A model generated the notes under the pieces. It was given only the letters and a program-made list of their open reading frames with translations. It was not told where the DNA came from and did not search any database. This document shows, in pieces, positions 1 through 6,595 of a stretch of DNA of 10,921 nucleotides. The position numbers and the translations under genes were made by a program. The number at the start of each line of letters is the position of its first letter. The stretch's first letter is position 1. This stretch comes from Pseudomonadota bacterium (lineage in GTDB: Bacteria; Desulfobacterota; Syntrophia; Syntrophales; UBA5619), in the NCBI GenBank assembly GCA_018827585.1, contig JAHJXP010000022.1:1-10921 (forward strand), in the 5' to 3' direction.

Positions 1-75
1 ATGATCTTCATAAACTTCCGCCGTCGTCTCCCATCAGGGAAGGGCATGCGGATCTTATAACGCGCCTTTTCCTCA

Positions 76-208
76 GAGACCTTTGAAAAAATACGCCAGA
101 GTCATTGCGAGCGAAGCGAAGCAATCCCATAAGCATTCGATCATTCATGAGATTGCTTCGGCGCTGTGCGCCTCGCAATGACTGGGAGGGCATAAATTCA
201 AAGGTCTC
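76..208. repeat. Nested palindromic intergenic element (GTCATTGCGAG type)
   Basis: A perfect 12-bp outer inverted repeat, GAGACCTTTGAA at 76-87 and TTCAAAGGTCTC at 197-208, encloses an inner palindrome at 101-182. The inner arms are GTCATTGCGAG (101-111) with CTCGCAATGAC (172-182), and GAAGCAATC (118-126) with GATTGCTTC (151-159). The right arm carries a further small hairpin at 160-172 (GGCGC/GCGCC). The GTCATTGCGAG...CTCGCAATGAC form is, from general knowledge, a common dispersed repeat in deltaproteobacterial and related environmental genomes. No transposase is present, so it would be a non-autonomous MITE- or REP-like unit. On the minus strand a TATTTTTT run follows the inner stem about 9 nt later, so it might also help end the transcript of the regulator gene, though the gap is too long for a classic terminator. 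Confidence 0.85.
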
Positions 209-653
209 AAATTGTGTAATTGTCGGGCGCGAGGTTCTCCCGCTTCTCCTTCTGTCGCCTCGCCATATCGGCCAGGGTGTATTTTCCCAGAATTCGCGCC
301 ATGCCCGCCGCCGCCTCGCTCCAGAGATCGCGGGCGATGCAAAACGATACCCGGCTGCACGCGGCCGGTTTTTCAACACAGTCCACCAGACAGAGAGGTC
401 CTTCCAGCGCCTCGACGATTTCTTTCATGGTAATCCCGGCAGGCGCCTTTCCCAGGACATAGCCGCCATAGACGCCCCGGGTCGCCTCCAATAGCCCCAT
501 TGCCTTGAGAGGATTGACGAGATTCGACAGGTACTTCTCGGAGATCTCCTCCCGTTTTGCGATATCCCTGAGCAGCACGGGCCCCTCGCCGTAATGGGCG
601 GCCAGGTCGATCATCAGCCGCACCCCATAGCGGCCCTTCGTTGACAATTTCAT
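207..653 (-). CDS. Rrf2-family transcriptional regulator (IscR/CymR-like)
   Basis: A 148-residue DNA-binding regulator of the Rrf2 family, the family of IscR, NsrR and CymR that controls Fe-S assembly, nitric-oxide stress or cysteine metabolism. The N-terminus (MKLSTKGRYGVRLMIDLA) and the winged helix-turn-helix (about residues 25-67, with SEKYLSNLV and RGVYGGY) are typical. Residues 85-111 hold four cysteines, C88, C92, C99 and C105; the last three are spaced CX6CX5C, close to the CX5CX5C of IscR, so a [2Fe-2S] or [4Fe-4S] cluster is possible but not shown. The start has AAGGTGAT just upstream. It lies 25 bp after cysE and is the last gene of the run, so it probably controls this sulfur locus. 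I cannot tell whether its signal is Fe-S status or O-acetylserine/cysteine. Its stop codon lies inside the flanking repeat. Confidence 0.93.
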   Translation of the reverse strand: MKLSTKGRYGVRLMIDLAAHYGEGPVLLRDIAKREEISEKYLSNLVNPLKAMGLLEATRGVYGGYVLGKAPAGITMKEIVEALEGPLCLVDCVEKPAACSRVSFCIARDLWSEAAAGMARILGKYTLADMARRQKEKRENLAPDNYTI

Positions 654-678
654 GAAATCACCTTCACATTTTATTCTC

Positions 679-1635
679 TCAGATCCCCGCCCCCCGCTCG
701 AAATCCTCTTCGCGGGTCTGGGCCTGCGTGATCCGGCTCCCCGGCGGCACGCTGTGGACGAGCCAGACGTTCCCGCCGATCACCGAGCCGCGGCCGATCG
801 TCACCCGGCCGAGGATCGTCGCCCCGGAGTAGATCGTCACATCGTCCTCGACTATCGGATGCCGCTCGACCCCGCGGATGGGATTCCCCTTTTCATCTAA
901 CTGAAAGCTCTTCGCCCCGAGAGTGACCCCCTGGTAGAGCCGGACCCGGCTGCCGATGATGCAGGTCTCCCCGATGACCACGCCGGTGCCGTGGTCGATG
1001 AAGAAATTCTCCCCGATGACCGCACCGGGATGGATGTCGATGCCGGTCGCGCTGTGGGCCGTCTCGGTGATCATCCGGGGGATGATCGGCACACCGAGCA
1101 CATGCAGTTCATGGGCCAGCCGGTAATTGGTGATCGCCGCCAGCCCCGGGTAGCAGAATATCACCTCGTCAGGGGTCGCGGCCGCGGGATCGCCGTCGTA
1201 GGAGGCCCTGACATCCAGGGCAAGCAGCCGCTGGACCTTCGGCAGCCTCCGAAGGAATTCCCCGGTCATCTCCCGGGCCTTCTCGTCGCAGAAGGGCAGG
1301 CACCCCGGCCCCTCTTCGCAGGAAAAGCAGAGCCCCCGTTTGATCTGTTCCTGAAGATCGCGCCGGATGTGGTCCAGCGCGGAACCGACATGAAACCGGA
1401 GGCTCTCCGCCTTGAGCTCGGAAAAACCGAAGTAACCCGGGAAAAGGACGGAGCGGAGCGACTCCACCAGCTCGCAGATCACCTGCCGGGACGGCAGCGC
1501 CTGCTCCTGCCAGCGCTTCTTCAGCCCCGCCGTGGAGCCGTTCTTCAGGGAGCAGAGCGTCTCCACGAGCCCTGAGAAGTCATCCTCCGCCTTTTTCCCG
1601 GCCGGCGCAATCCCCTTGTCATCTATGTTCGCCAT
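679..1635 (-). CDS. cysE: Serine O-acetyltransferase (EpsC-like), long form with Cys cluster
   Basis: Transfers acetyl from acetyl-CoA to L-serine, giving O-acetylserine, the substrate of the CysK encoded upstream in this window. The protein is 318 residues: a helical N-terminal part (to about 190) and a left-handed beta-helix of hexapeptide repeats (about 195-300). Residues matching the E. coli CysE active site are D200 (in GIDIHPG), D214-H215 (in FIDHGTGVVIGE) and H259 (in RHPIVED). Residues 103-116 carry CX2CX5CX3C (C103, C106, C112, C116), suggesting a metal or redox site; this is absent from the short E. coli-type enzyme. The reading frame stays open upstream to 1806, but that part runs through a repeat. 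I chose the ATG at 1635, with AAGGAGG about 13 nt upstream, a rather long spacing. ATG at 1692 is the alternative. The gene lies 25 bp before the regulator gene. Confidence 0.93.
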   Translation of the reverse strand: MANIDDKGIAPAGKKAEDDFSGLVETLCSLKNGSTAGLKKRWQEQALPSRQVICELVESLRSVLFPGYFGFSELKAESLRFHVGSALDHIRRDLQEQIKRGLCFSCEEGPGCLPFCDEKAREMTGEFLRRLPKVQRLLALDVRASYDGDPAAATPDEVIFCYPGLAAITNYRLAHELHVLGVPIIPRMITETAHSATGIDIHPGAVIGENFFIDHGTGVVIGETCIIGSRVRLYQGVTLGAKSFQLDEKGNPIRGVERHPIVEDDVTIYSGATILGRVTIGRGSVIGGNVWLVHSVPPGSRITQAQTREEDFERGAGI

Positions 1636-1663
1636 AACCTCTTCTCTTCCTCCTTGATGATCC

Positions 1664-1735
1664 GAGACCTTGGAAAATACCTCCTTTGTCATCCCCGCCT
1701 CAGCTTTCGCGAGGGTAAACTCCAGCGGGAACCCA
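1664..1735. repeat. Palindromic repeat (GTCATCCCCGC type) upstream of cysE
   Basis: Starts with GAGACCTTGGAAAATACC (1664-1681), nearly the same head as the element at 76, then GTCATCCCCGC (1688-1698). It closes with GCGGGAACCC (about 1726-1735), which pairs with the CCCGC of the left arm. Between them is a second small stem (CCTC...GAGG around a TTTCGCG loop). The layout matches the GTCATTCCCGC...GCGGGAA repeats scattered through many deltaproteobacterial genomes (general knowledge). It occupies much of the 180-bp MOSC-cysE gap. Its minus-strand 5' end is open reading frame, which inflates the apparent N-terminus of cysE. I found no convincing promoter in the rest of the gap. Confidence 0.7.
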
Positions 1736-1815
1736 TGCGGTCTTTGTCCGAGATCTTTAATGCCATCGCAAGCGTTCCGAACAGGGTAAAGGGACAGCCG
1801 CGGCAATCCTGCGGA

Positions 1816-2259
1816 TCAGCCGATGATTTCAACCTGATCCCCAGCCCGGACCTTTCCTCCCCGGGCCACCCGAGCGAACACGCCTTCCTTAGGCATGATG
1901 CAGGCGCCCACCGCCTGGAAAATGGCGCAGCCGCTGTGGCAGCTCTTCCCAATCTGGCTGATTTCGAGAACGACCTCGCCGCCGACCCCAAGCCTCGTCC
2001 CTACGGGAAGGGAAAACAGCTCCATCCCCTCCACCGTCAGGTTCTCGGCAAAATCCCCGGGATTCAGCTCGATGCCGAGGGCTTTCATTTTTTCAATGCT
2101 TTCCACAGCGAGGAGGCTCACCTGCCTTGCGATGCCCCGCGAGGCGTGCGCATCCTCTTCCATGCCGTAATCCTCGATGAAGATCCCCTCCCCGCAGGGT
2201 TCCTTCCGGGTCCCTGTCTGCTCGCTCCGGCAGACGGCAACGATCGTTCCTTTCATCAC
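1816..2259 (-). CDS. MOSC domain-containing protein
   Basis: A single-domain MOSC protein of 147 residues. MOSC domains occur at the C-terminus of Moco sulfurases and in YiiM-type reductases, and are thought to handle sulfur or bind molybdenum cofactor. Visible motifs are YGMEEDAHAS (31-40), GDFAENLTVEG (68-78) and the cysteine-bearing QIGKSCHSGC (102-111) followed by GACIMPKEG (118-126), giving C107, C111 and C120. Short stand-alone MOSC proteins of this type often sit beside molybdopterin genes. Here it follows fdhD by 14 bp, which fits a part in maturing the molybdenum or tungsten cofactor of formate dehydrogenase. Two ATGs are adjacent; the first is better placed, 8 nt after GAGG. The exact reaction is unknown. 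Confidence 0.92.
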   Translation of the reverse strand: MMKGTIVAVCRSEQTGTRKEPCGEGIFIEDYGMEEDAHASRGIARQVSLLAVESIEKMKALGIELNPGDFAENLTVEGMELFSLPVGTRLGVGGEVVLEISQIGKSCHSGCAIFQAVGACIMPKEGVFARVARGGKVRAGDQVEIIG

Positions 2260-2273
2260 TCGTTCCTCATGAA

Positions 2274-3116
2274 CTAATTTCCTTCAATCCCCGCGGCTGC
2301 CGGCCCCGCCGCCGCTTCGCCGCTCCGATATTCCGAAAGGTCGACCCGCTCCTCCCCGGCATAGACGTTCATCCCGCCCCCGCGGACAAAACCGATCAGG
2401 GTGATCGAGAGTTCCAGGGCGAGTTCGACCCCCATGTCCGTCGGCGCCGATTTGGAAACGATCACAGGAATGCCGCTCGCGGCCGCCTTGAAGAGGATCT
2501 CCGAGGATATCCTGCCGGTGGTGATCAATATCCGGTCGGAAACGGTGATGCCCTCTAAAAGGCAGCGGCCGAGGACCTTGTCGACGGCGTTGTGCCTCCC
2601 GATATCCTCCGCAAAGACCAGCATCTCCCGGTTGTCGCAGAGGGCCGCGCTATGGACCCCGCGCGTGGTCCGGTAGAGATCGGAGGCGCCCTGAAACCGC
2701 CGGCTGAGCGCCAGAATCTCCGCCGGGGTCACCCGCAGCGCGGAGACGACCTTCCTGCGGCGATCCAGATCGGCGTAGCTGTAAAAAGCCATTCCCCGCC
2801 CGCAGCCGGTCGTCAGGACGCGCTTCATGAAGAGTTTTCCATCCACCGTCTTGTCCTTTGCCGTGCGGATCCGGATGATCCCCCGCTCGTCGTCGAGCGT
2901 CAGCCCGGTGATCTCTTCCCTGCCCCGAATCATCCCCTCGGAGAAGAGAAAACCCACGGCCAGCGCCTTCAGATCGCCGGGCGAACACAGGACGGTGACG
3001 AGCTGTTCGCCGTTGAGCATGATCGTCAGAGGGAACTCGCGGGCGGTCCGCTCCGTCCGGACCCCGCTCCCCCCGCGATCGACATGCAGGACCTCGACGC
3101 TTTTCGTGTTTTCCAT
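2274..3116 (-). CDS. fdhD: Formate dehydrogenase accessory sulfurtransferase FdhD
   Basis: FdhD takes sulfur from the cysteine desulfurase and passes it to the bis-MGD cofactor, without which formate dehydrogenase is inactive. The protein is 280 residues, a usual length. Family blocks are CSPGDLKALAVGFLFSEG (44-61), TTGCGRG (102-108), RGVHSAALC (152-160), EDIGRHNAVDKVLG (170-183), TTGRISSEI (199-207) and SKSAPTDMGVELA (221-233). The loop that in E. coli has two cysteines (C121 and C124, CXXC) here keeps only the first, C105; the second position is glycine. The E. coli work gives the first cysteine the main role, so the protein is probably active. The start lies 12 bp after the nadA stop with GGGAG 7 nt upstream, consistent with one transcript. 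No formate dehydrogenase subunit gene is in the window. Confidence 0.96.
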   Translation of the reverse strand: MENTKSVEVLHVDRGGSGVRTERTAREFPLTIMLNGEQLVTVLCSPGDLKALAVGFLFSEGMIRGREEITGLTLDDERGIIRIRTAKDKTVDGKLFMKRVLTTGCGRGMAFYSYADLDRRRKVVSALRVTPAEILALSRRFQGASDLYRTTRGVHSAALCDNREMLVFAEDIGRHNAVDKVLGRCLLEGITVSDRILITTGRISSEILFKAAASGIPVIVSKSAPTDMGVELALELSITLIGFVRGGGMNVYAGEERVDLSEYRSGEAAAGPAAAGIEGN

Positions 3117-3128
3117 CCTCTCGCTCCC

Positions 3129-4037
3129 TCAGCGGCCGACGTTCAGCATCGCTTCGATGCAGCGCCGGGCGCGCGCGGCGATCTCTTCCGGAACCTCTAT
3201 GGCATAAGTCATGTCCTCCAGCGCCCAGAGGACCTTCTCCAGACTCGTCCTTTTCATGTTCGGGCAGACGACGGCGTCCGAGACCGGATAAAAGTTCTTG
3301 TCCGGATTCTCCTTTTTCAGGCGGTGGATAATCCCCGGCTCCGTCCCGACGATGATTTCCCGGGTCTCCGCTTCCCTGGCATACCGGATCATCCCGCCGG
3401 TGGAGATCGTCAGGTCCGCCAGGGCCGACACCTCGGGGCGGCATTCGGGATGGCACATCACAACAGCCCCCGGATGGAGGGCCCGCGCCGCCTCGATGTG
3501 TTCCGGCAGGATCCGCGCATGAGTGGGACAGAACCCCGGCCAGACGATGAAGGCGCGGCCCGTCTTTTCCGCCACGAAGGCAGCCAGATACCGGTCGGGG
3601 ACGAAAATGATCTCTTCCGCATCCTTCATGACCTCCCCGACCATACGGACGGCGTTGGCCGACGTGCAGCACAGGTCGCATTCCGCCTTGACCTCGGCCG
3701 AGGTGTTCACATAGCAGATGGCCTTCGCCCCGGGATGTTCCGCCTTCAGGGCGCGGAGCTGCTCGGCGGTGATCATGTCCGCCATCGGGCAGCCGGCCGT
3801 CCTGTCCGGCAGGAGGACGGTCTTTGCCGGGGAGAGGATCTTCGCCGTTTCCGCCATGAAGTGCACCCCGCAAAAGACGATCGCCTCGGCGTCCGTCTGC
3901 GCGGCCTTGATGCTCAGCTCCAGCGAATCACCCACGAAATCGGCAATATCCTGAACCTCGGGGAGCTGGTAGTTGTGGGCGAGGATGACCGCCCGGCGCT
4001 CTTTTTTCAGCTTCTCTATCTTCTCAATTATTTCCAA
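3129..4037 (-). CDS. nadA: Quinolinate synthase A, TTG start
   Basis: NadA condenses iminoaspartate with dihydroxyacetone phosphate to quinolinate in NAD biosynthesis and needs a [4Fe-4S] cluster. The 302-residue protein is the short cluster-binding form. The three expected ligands are visible: C83 (in AGCPMADM), C170 (in WPGFCPTH) and C258 (in VVCPNMKRT). Other family blocks are AHNYQLPEVQDIADFVGDS (20-38) and NTSAEVKAECD (111-121). The start codon is TTG, with a perfect AGGAGG 6 nt upstream, and no nearby ATG fits. It overlaps the last 14 bp of mnmA, so the two are probably translationally coupled. nadB and nadC are absent here, so the gene sits with sulfur genes rather than with its pathway partners, presumably because it depends on Fe-S supply (inference). 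Confidence 0.96.
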   Translation of the reverse strand: MEIIEKIEKLKKERRAVILAHNYQLPEVQDIADFVGDSLELSIKAAQTDAEAIVFCGVHFMAETAKILSPAKTVLLPDRTAGCPMADMITAEQLRALKAEHPGAKAICYVNTSAEVKAECDLCCTSANAVRMVGEVMKDAEEIIFVPDRYLAAFVAEKTGRAFIVWPGFCPTHARILPEHIEAARALHPGAVVMCHPECRPEVSALADLTISTGGMIRYAREAETREIIVGTEPGIIHRLKKENPDKNFYPVSDAVVCPNMKRTSLEKVLWALEDMTYAIEVPEEIAARARRCIEAMLNVGR

Positions 4038-5088
4038 TGCAAGCCTCCTGAATGATCCCGCCCCCCAGGACGGTCATATTGTCATATAGCACCACCGACT
4101 GTCCAGGGGCAACCGCCTCCTGCGGCTCGGCGAACCGTACCGTGAGTCGGTCGCCCTCCCGGGAAATCCGGCATCTTGCCGCCCGGTGGGCGTAGCGGAT
4201 CTTGGCCCAGGCCTCCTCCGGGAACGAATCGGCCAGACAATTGATCTGATCGGCCACCAGGCCATCCGCCCGGAGGTCCCCCTTCTCTCCCACGACCAAA
4301 TGGTTGCGGGCGGCGTCGATCTGAACCACATAGAGGGGTGTCGGCGAACTGATCCCCAGGCCTCCCCGCTGACCGATGGTGTAGCAGGCGACCCCCCGGT
4401 GCCGGCCCAGGATCCGCCCCTGCCGGTCCACGATCTCGCCGGGTTCGATCCCCGCCCCCCGGCCCCGGAGAAAGGCCTCGTGGCCCTCCGCCGGGATGAA
4501 GCAGATGTCCTGGCTCTCCGGCTTGTCGAAAACAGGCAGGGCAGCCCGCTTGGCGATCCCCCTCACCTCGGTCTTCGTCAGCCGGGCCAGGGGGAAAAGG
4601 ACGCTCTCCAGCGCCTCTCTCCGGATGGCGTGGAGAAAATAGGTCTGGTCCTTCCGGAGGTCCTTCGGCCTCTTGAGGCGGTAGGCGCCGTTTTCCAGGG
4701 CGATGCCCGCATAATGACCCGTGGCGATGCCGTCGAAGCCCCAGGCCTGCGCCTTCTCGAGGAGCGAGCCGAACTTGATCGACCGGTTGCAGGTCACGCA
4801 GGGATTGGGCGTCCTGCCCCTGCAATACTCCGCGACGAAGGGCCGGATGACCGTCTCCTCCAGGTCCATCGCAAAATCCATGACATAATGGCGTATTCCG
4901 AGCGCCCGGCAGACGCGGCGGGCGTCTTCGATCTCCCGGGGTCCGCAGCACTTCGCCTTCCCCCCCTCCGCCGGGGTCACGCCAAGGCACATGGTCACTC
5001 CGACGACCTCGTGACCGCTATCGCGCAGAAGCAGGGCCGCCACGGCCGAATCGACGCCGCCGCTCATGGCGACGACCACCTTCTTCAT
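4024..5088 (-). CDS. mnmA: tRNA-specific 2-thiouridylase MnmA
   Basis: MnmA activates U34 of the Lys, Glu and Gln tRNAs with ATP and inserts sulfur, giving 2-thiouridine. The protein is 354 residues, normal for the family. It has the ATP pyrophosphatase P-loop SGGVDS (9-14), the block GRTPNPCVTCN (91-101) with the nucleophile C97 and C100, and ESQDICFIP (191-199) with the second catalytic cysteine C196. An additional CC pair sits at 47-48. The C-terminal barrel (GQRGGLGIS and onward) is intact. Sulfur comes from the cysteine desulfurase, in E. coli through a Tus relay; no tus gene is present in the window. The start has only a weak ribosome-binding stretch (GGGTGGGG). It lies after a repeat-filled gap and heads the mnmA-nadA-fdhD-MOSC block. 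I found no good promoter. Confidence 0.97.
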   Translation of the reverse strand: MKKVVVAMSGGVDSAVAALLLRDSGHEVVGVTMCLGVTPAEGGKAKCCGPREIEDARRVCRALGIRHYVMDFAMDLEETVIRPFVAEYCRGRTPNPCVTCNRSIKFGSLLEKAQAWGFDGIATGHYAGIALENGAYRLKRPKDLRKDQTYFLHAIRREALESVLFPLARLTKTEVRGIAKRAALPVFDKPESQDICFIPAEGHEAFLRGRGAGIEPGEIVDRQGRILGRHRGVACYTIGQRGGLGISSPTPLYVVQIDAARNHLVVGEKGDLRADGLVADQINCLADSFPEEAWAKIRYAHRAARCRISREGDRLTVRFAEPQEAVAPGQSVVLYDNMTVLGGGIIQEACIGNN

Positions 5089-5119
5089 GATTGCCCCACC
5101 CGCATCTTATTCGTAAAAT

Positions 5120-5136
5120 GAGAGCTTTGAAAAACC
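5120..5136. repeat. Copy of the GAGACCTTTGAAAAA head motif
   Basis: GAGAGCTTTGAAAAACC differs by one base from the first 15 bases at 76-90 (GAGACCTTTGAAAAA) and resembles the head at 1664. It lies in the same plus-strand orientation, about 25 bp before a third kind of inverted-repeat element. It supports the idea that this short sequence is a recurring part of these intergenic units. Confidence 0.5.
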
Positions 5137-5160
5137 ATGAAAATTAGCGCAGCCAATTCT

Positions 5161-5315
5161 GACGACCTCGTAAAAAGTCCAAAATCTCCTCCCCCTTGAT
5201 GAGGGAGGGTTAGGGTGGGGGTGAAAAGGGGTTGTATTTCAGTAATTCATTTCCCCCTCCCCTTAATCCCCTCCCGCAGGGGGAGGGGAAATTTCACTTT
5301 TTTTACGGGTTCATC
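5161..5315. repeat. Long imperfect inverted repeat in the nifS-mnmA gap
   Basis: The ends are GACGACCTCGTAAAAAGTCC (5161-5180) and, on the opposite strand from 5315, GATGAACCCGTAAAAAAAG: an imperfect terminal inverted repeat. Inside lie two longer arms, 5186-5221 (CTCCTCCCCCTTGATGAGGG and onward) and 5253-5288 (CCCCCTCCCCTTAATCCCC and onward), roughly reverse complements of each other. The second arm also folds by itself: CCCCTCCC (5268-5275) with GGGAGGGG (5281-5288). CCTCCCCCTT...GGGTTAGGG repeats are dispersed in many bacterial genomes (general knowledge). No coding capacity is seen. It fills most of the 269-bp gap (5089-5357); the remainder holds only the motif at 5120 and nothing else I recognise. 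It may end or shorten the transcript coming from the desulfurase gene. Confidence 0.8.
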
Positions 5316-5357
5316 AATTCTCAAAACTCTCAAAATATCCAGGTACGGAAATGGATC

Positions 5358-6524
5358 TCACTTCTTTCCAGCATATACGGGCGAAAGGGCCCGCAGCCGC
5401 CCGGCGACCTCCGGCAGCGTCTCGAGGACCGCGTCGATGTCGCTCTCTTTCGTGTACCTCCCCAAACTGAAGCGGAGCGACCCGTGGGCAAACCCGCGCT
5501 GAAGCCCGATGGCCGTCAGGACGTGCGACGTCTCCGCGATCGAGGAAGAGCAGGCCGATCCGGTCGAACAGGCGATCCCCAACATGTCGAGGCTCAGGAT
5601 CATCCCTTCCCCCTCGACGGATTCCAGGGAGATATTTATATTGTTGGGGAGCCGCTGCCGGGGATGGCCGTTCAGCCGGATCCCGTCCAACCGGTCGAAC
5701 ACGCCCCGGATGAAGCGGTCCCGCAGGGCGACCAGCCGCGCCGCTTCTTCGGCGAGCGATGCCCCGGCCAGCTCCACCGCCTTCCCGAAACCGACGATCC
5801 CGGGCACGTTCTGGGTGGAGGCCCGGCGTCCGTTTTCCTGCTCTCCGCCGTGCAGGAACGGCTTAATCCGCGTCCCCTTCCGGATGTAGAGCAGTCCCAC
5901 GCCTTTGGGCCCGTAGAGCTTGTGGGCCGAGGCGCTCATCAGATCGCAACCGAGTTCGTCCACCGTGAAAGGGAGATGACCGAAGGTCTGAACGGCGTCG
6001 GTGTGGAAACAGATCCCCTTCTCCCGGGTGAGCCTTCCGATCTCGGCGACGGGCTGGATCGTCCCGATCTCGTTGTTGGCATGCATGATGGAGACGAGGA
6101 TGGTCCTGTCCGTGATCGCCCCGGCCACCGAGGCGGGATCGACCGTGCCGTCCCCGTCGACGGGCACATAGGTCACCCTGAACCCTTCCCCCTCCAGGAA
6201 ACGGCAGGTCTCCAGGACGGCGTGGTGTTCGACAGCCGAGGTGATGATGTGGTCGCCCTTGTCGCGGTTCGCATAGGCCGCCCCCTTGAGCGCGAAGTTG
6301 TCGCTCTCCGTTCCGCCGCTGGAGAAAACGATCTCCGCCGGTTCGGCGCCCAGAAAAGCGGCGATCCTCGCCCTCGAATCCTCCACTGCCGACCGCGCCT
6401 CCTGCCCGAAGGCGTGGAGACTCGAAGGGTTCCCGTACACCTCCCCGAAGAAGGGCAGCATCGCCTCCACCACCCTGCTGTCCGTCGGCGTCGTCGCCGC
6501 ATAATCCATGTAGATCTGATTCAT
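5358..6524 (-). CDS. Cysteine desulfurase (NifS/IscS family, class I)
   Basis: A PLP enzyme that converts cysteine to alanine and holds the sulfur as a persulfide for Fe-S clusters, thiolated tRNA and Moco enzymes. The protein is 388 residues from the chosen start. Motifs: IYMDYAATTPTD (4-15), GNPSSLHAFG (31-40), SSGGTESDN (68-76), EHHAVLE (99-105), MHANNEIGTIQP (147-158), the PLP lysine K202 in SASAHKLYGPKG, and the catalytic cysteine C325 in STGSACSSS on the long mobile loop of class I enzymes. A GTG at 6584 would add 20 residues, but that stretch is unlike the family N-terminus and begins almost at the predicted transcription start, so ATG 6524 is preferred. Whether it is the NifS or IscS type cannot be said: no iscU/nifU scaffold gene is present. 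It probably feeds MnmA, FdhD and the NadA cluster. Confidence 0.95.
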   Translation of the reverse strand: MNQIYMDYAATTPTDSRVVEAMLPFFGEVYGNPSSLHAFGQEARSAVEDSRARIAAFLGAEPAEIVFSSGGTESDNFALKGAAYANRDKGDHIITSAVEHHAVLETCRFLEGEGFRVTYVPVDGDGTVDPASVAGAITDRTILVSIMHANNEIGTIQPVAEIGRLTREKGICFHTDAVQTFGHLPFTVDELGCDLMSASAHKLYGPKGVGLLYIRKGTRIKPFLHGGEQENGRRASTQNVPGIVGFGKAVELAGASLAEEAARLVALRDRFIRGVFDRLDGIRLNGHPRQRLPNNINISLESVEGEGMILSLDMLGIACSTGSACSSSIAETSHVLTAIGLQRGFAHGSLRFSLGRYTKESDIDAVLETLPEVAGRLRALSPVYAGKK

Positions 6525-6595
6525 CGCCTGTTCCCGGAATCCGCCATTCGGGTTCTCAATGAGTTGCCGTCGCGCCTTGCGCACCTGTTTGCAAC

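Noticed and set aside
1..75. ATG at 11-9 on the minus strand, preceded by GGCGGAAG, as the start of a next gene
   Set aside because: Only three codons lie in the window and the ribosome-binding match is moderate. Apart from this the stretch shows nothing recognisable.
101..182. CRISPR repeat, tRNA or small RNA at the left palindrome
   Set aside because: There is a single copy, no regular repeat-spacer pattern, and no tRNA features; it matches a common dispersed palindromic repeat type.
1636..1806. Upstream extension of cysE to 1806
   Set aside because: The extension runs through a palindromic repeat and has no resemblance to the family N-terminus; ATG 1635 fits better.
2592..4055. Long plus-strand open frame of 487 codons opposite fdhD and nadA, and similar long plus-strand frames opposite the desulfurase, metX and cysK genes
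   Set aside because: Antisense frames in GC-rich coding DNA; they have proline/arginine-rich composition and no family motifs, while the minus strand carries well-conserved genes.
6525..6584. GTG at 6584 as the desulfurase start
   Set aside because: It would add 20 residues unlike the conserved N-terminus and begin within about 5 nt of the predicted transcription start.
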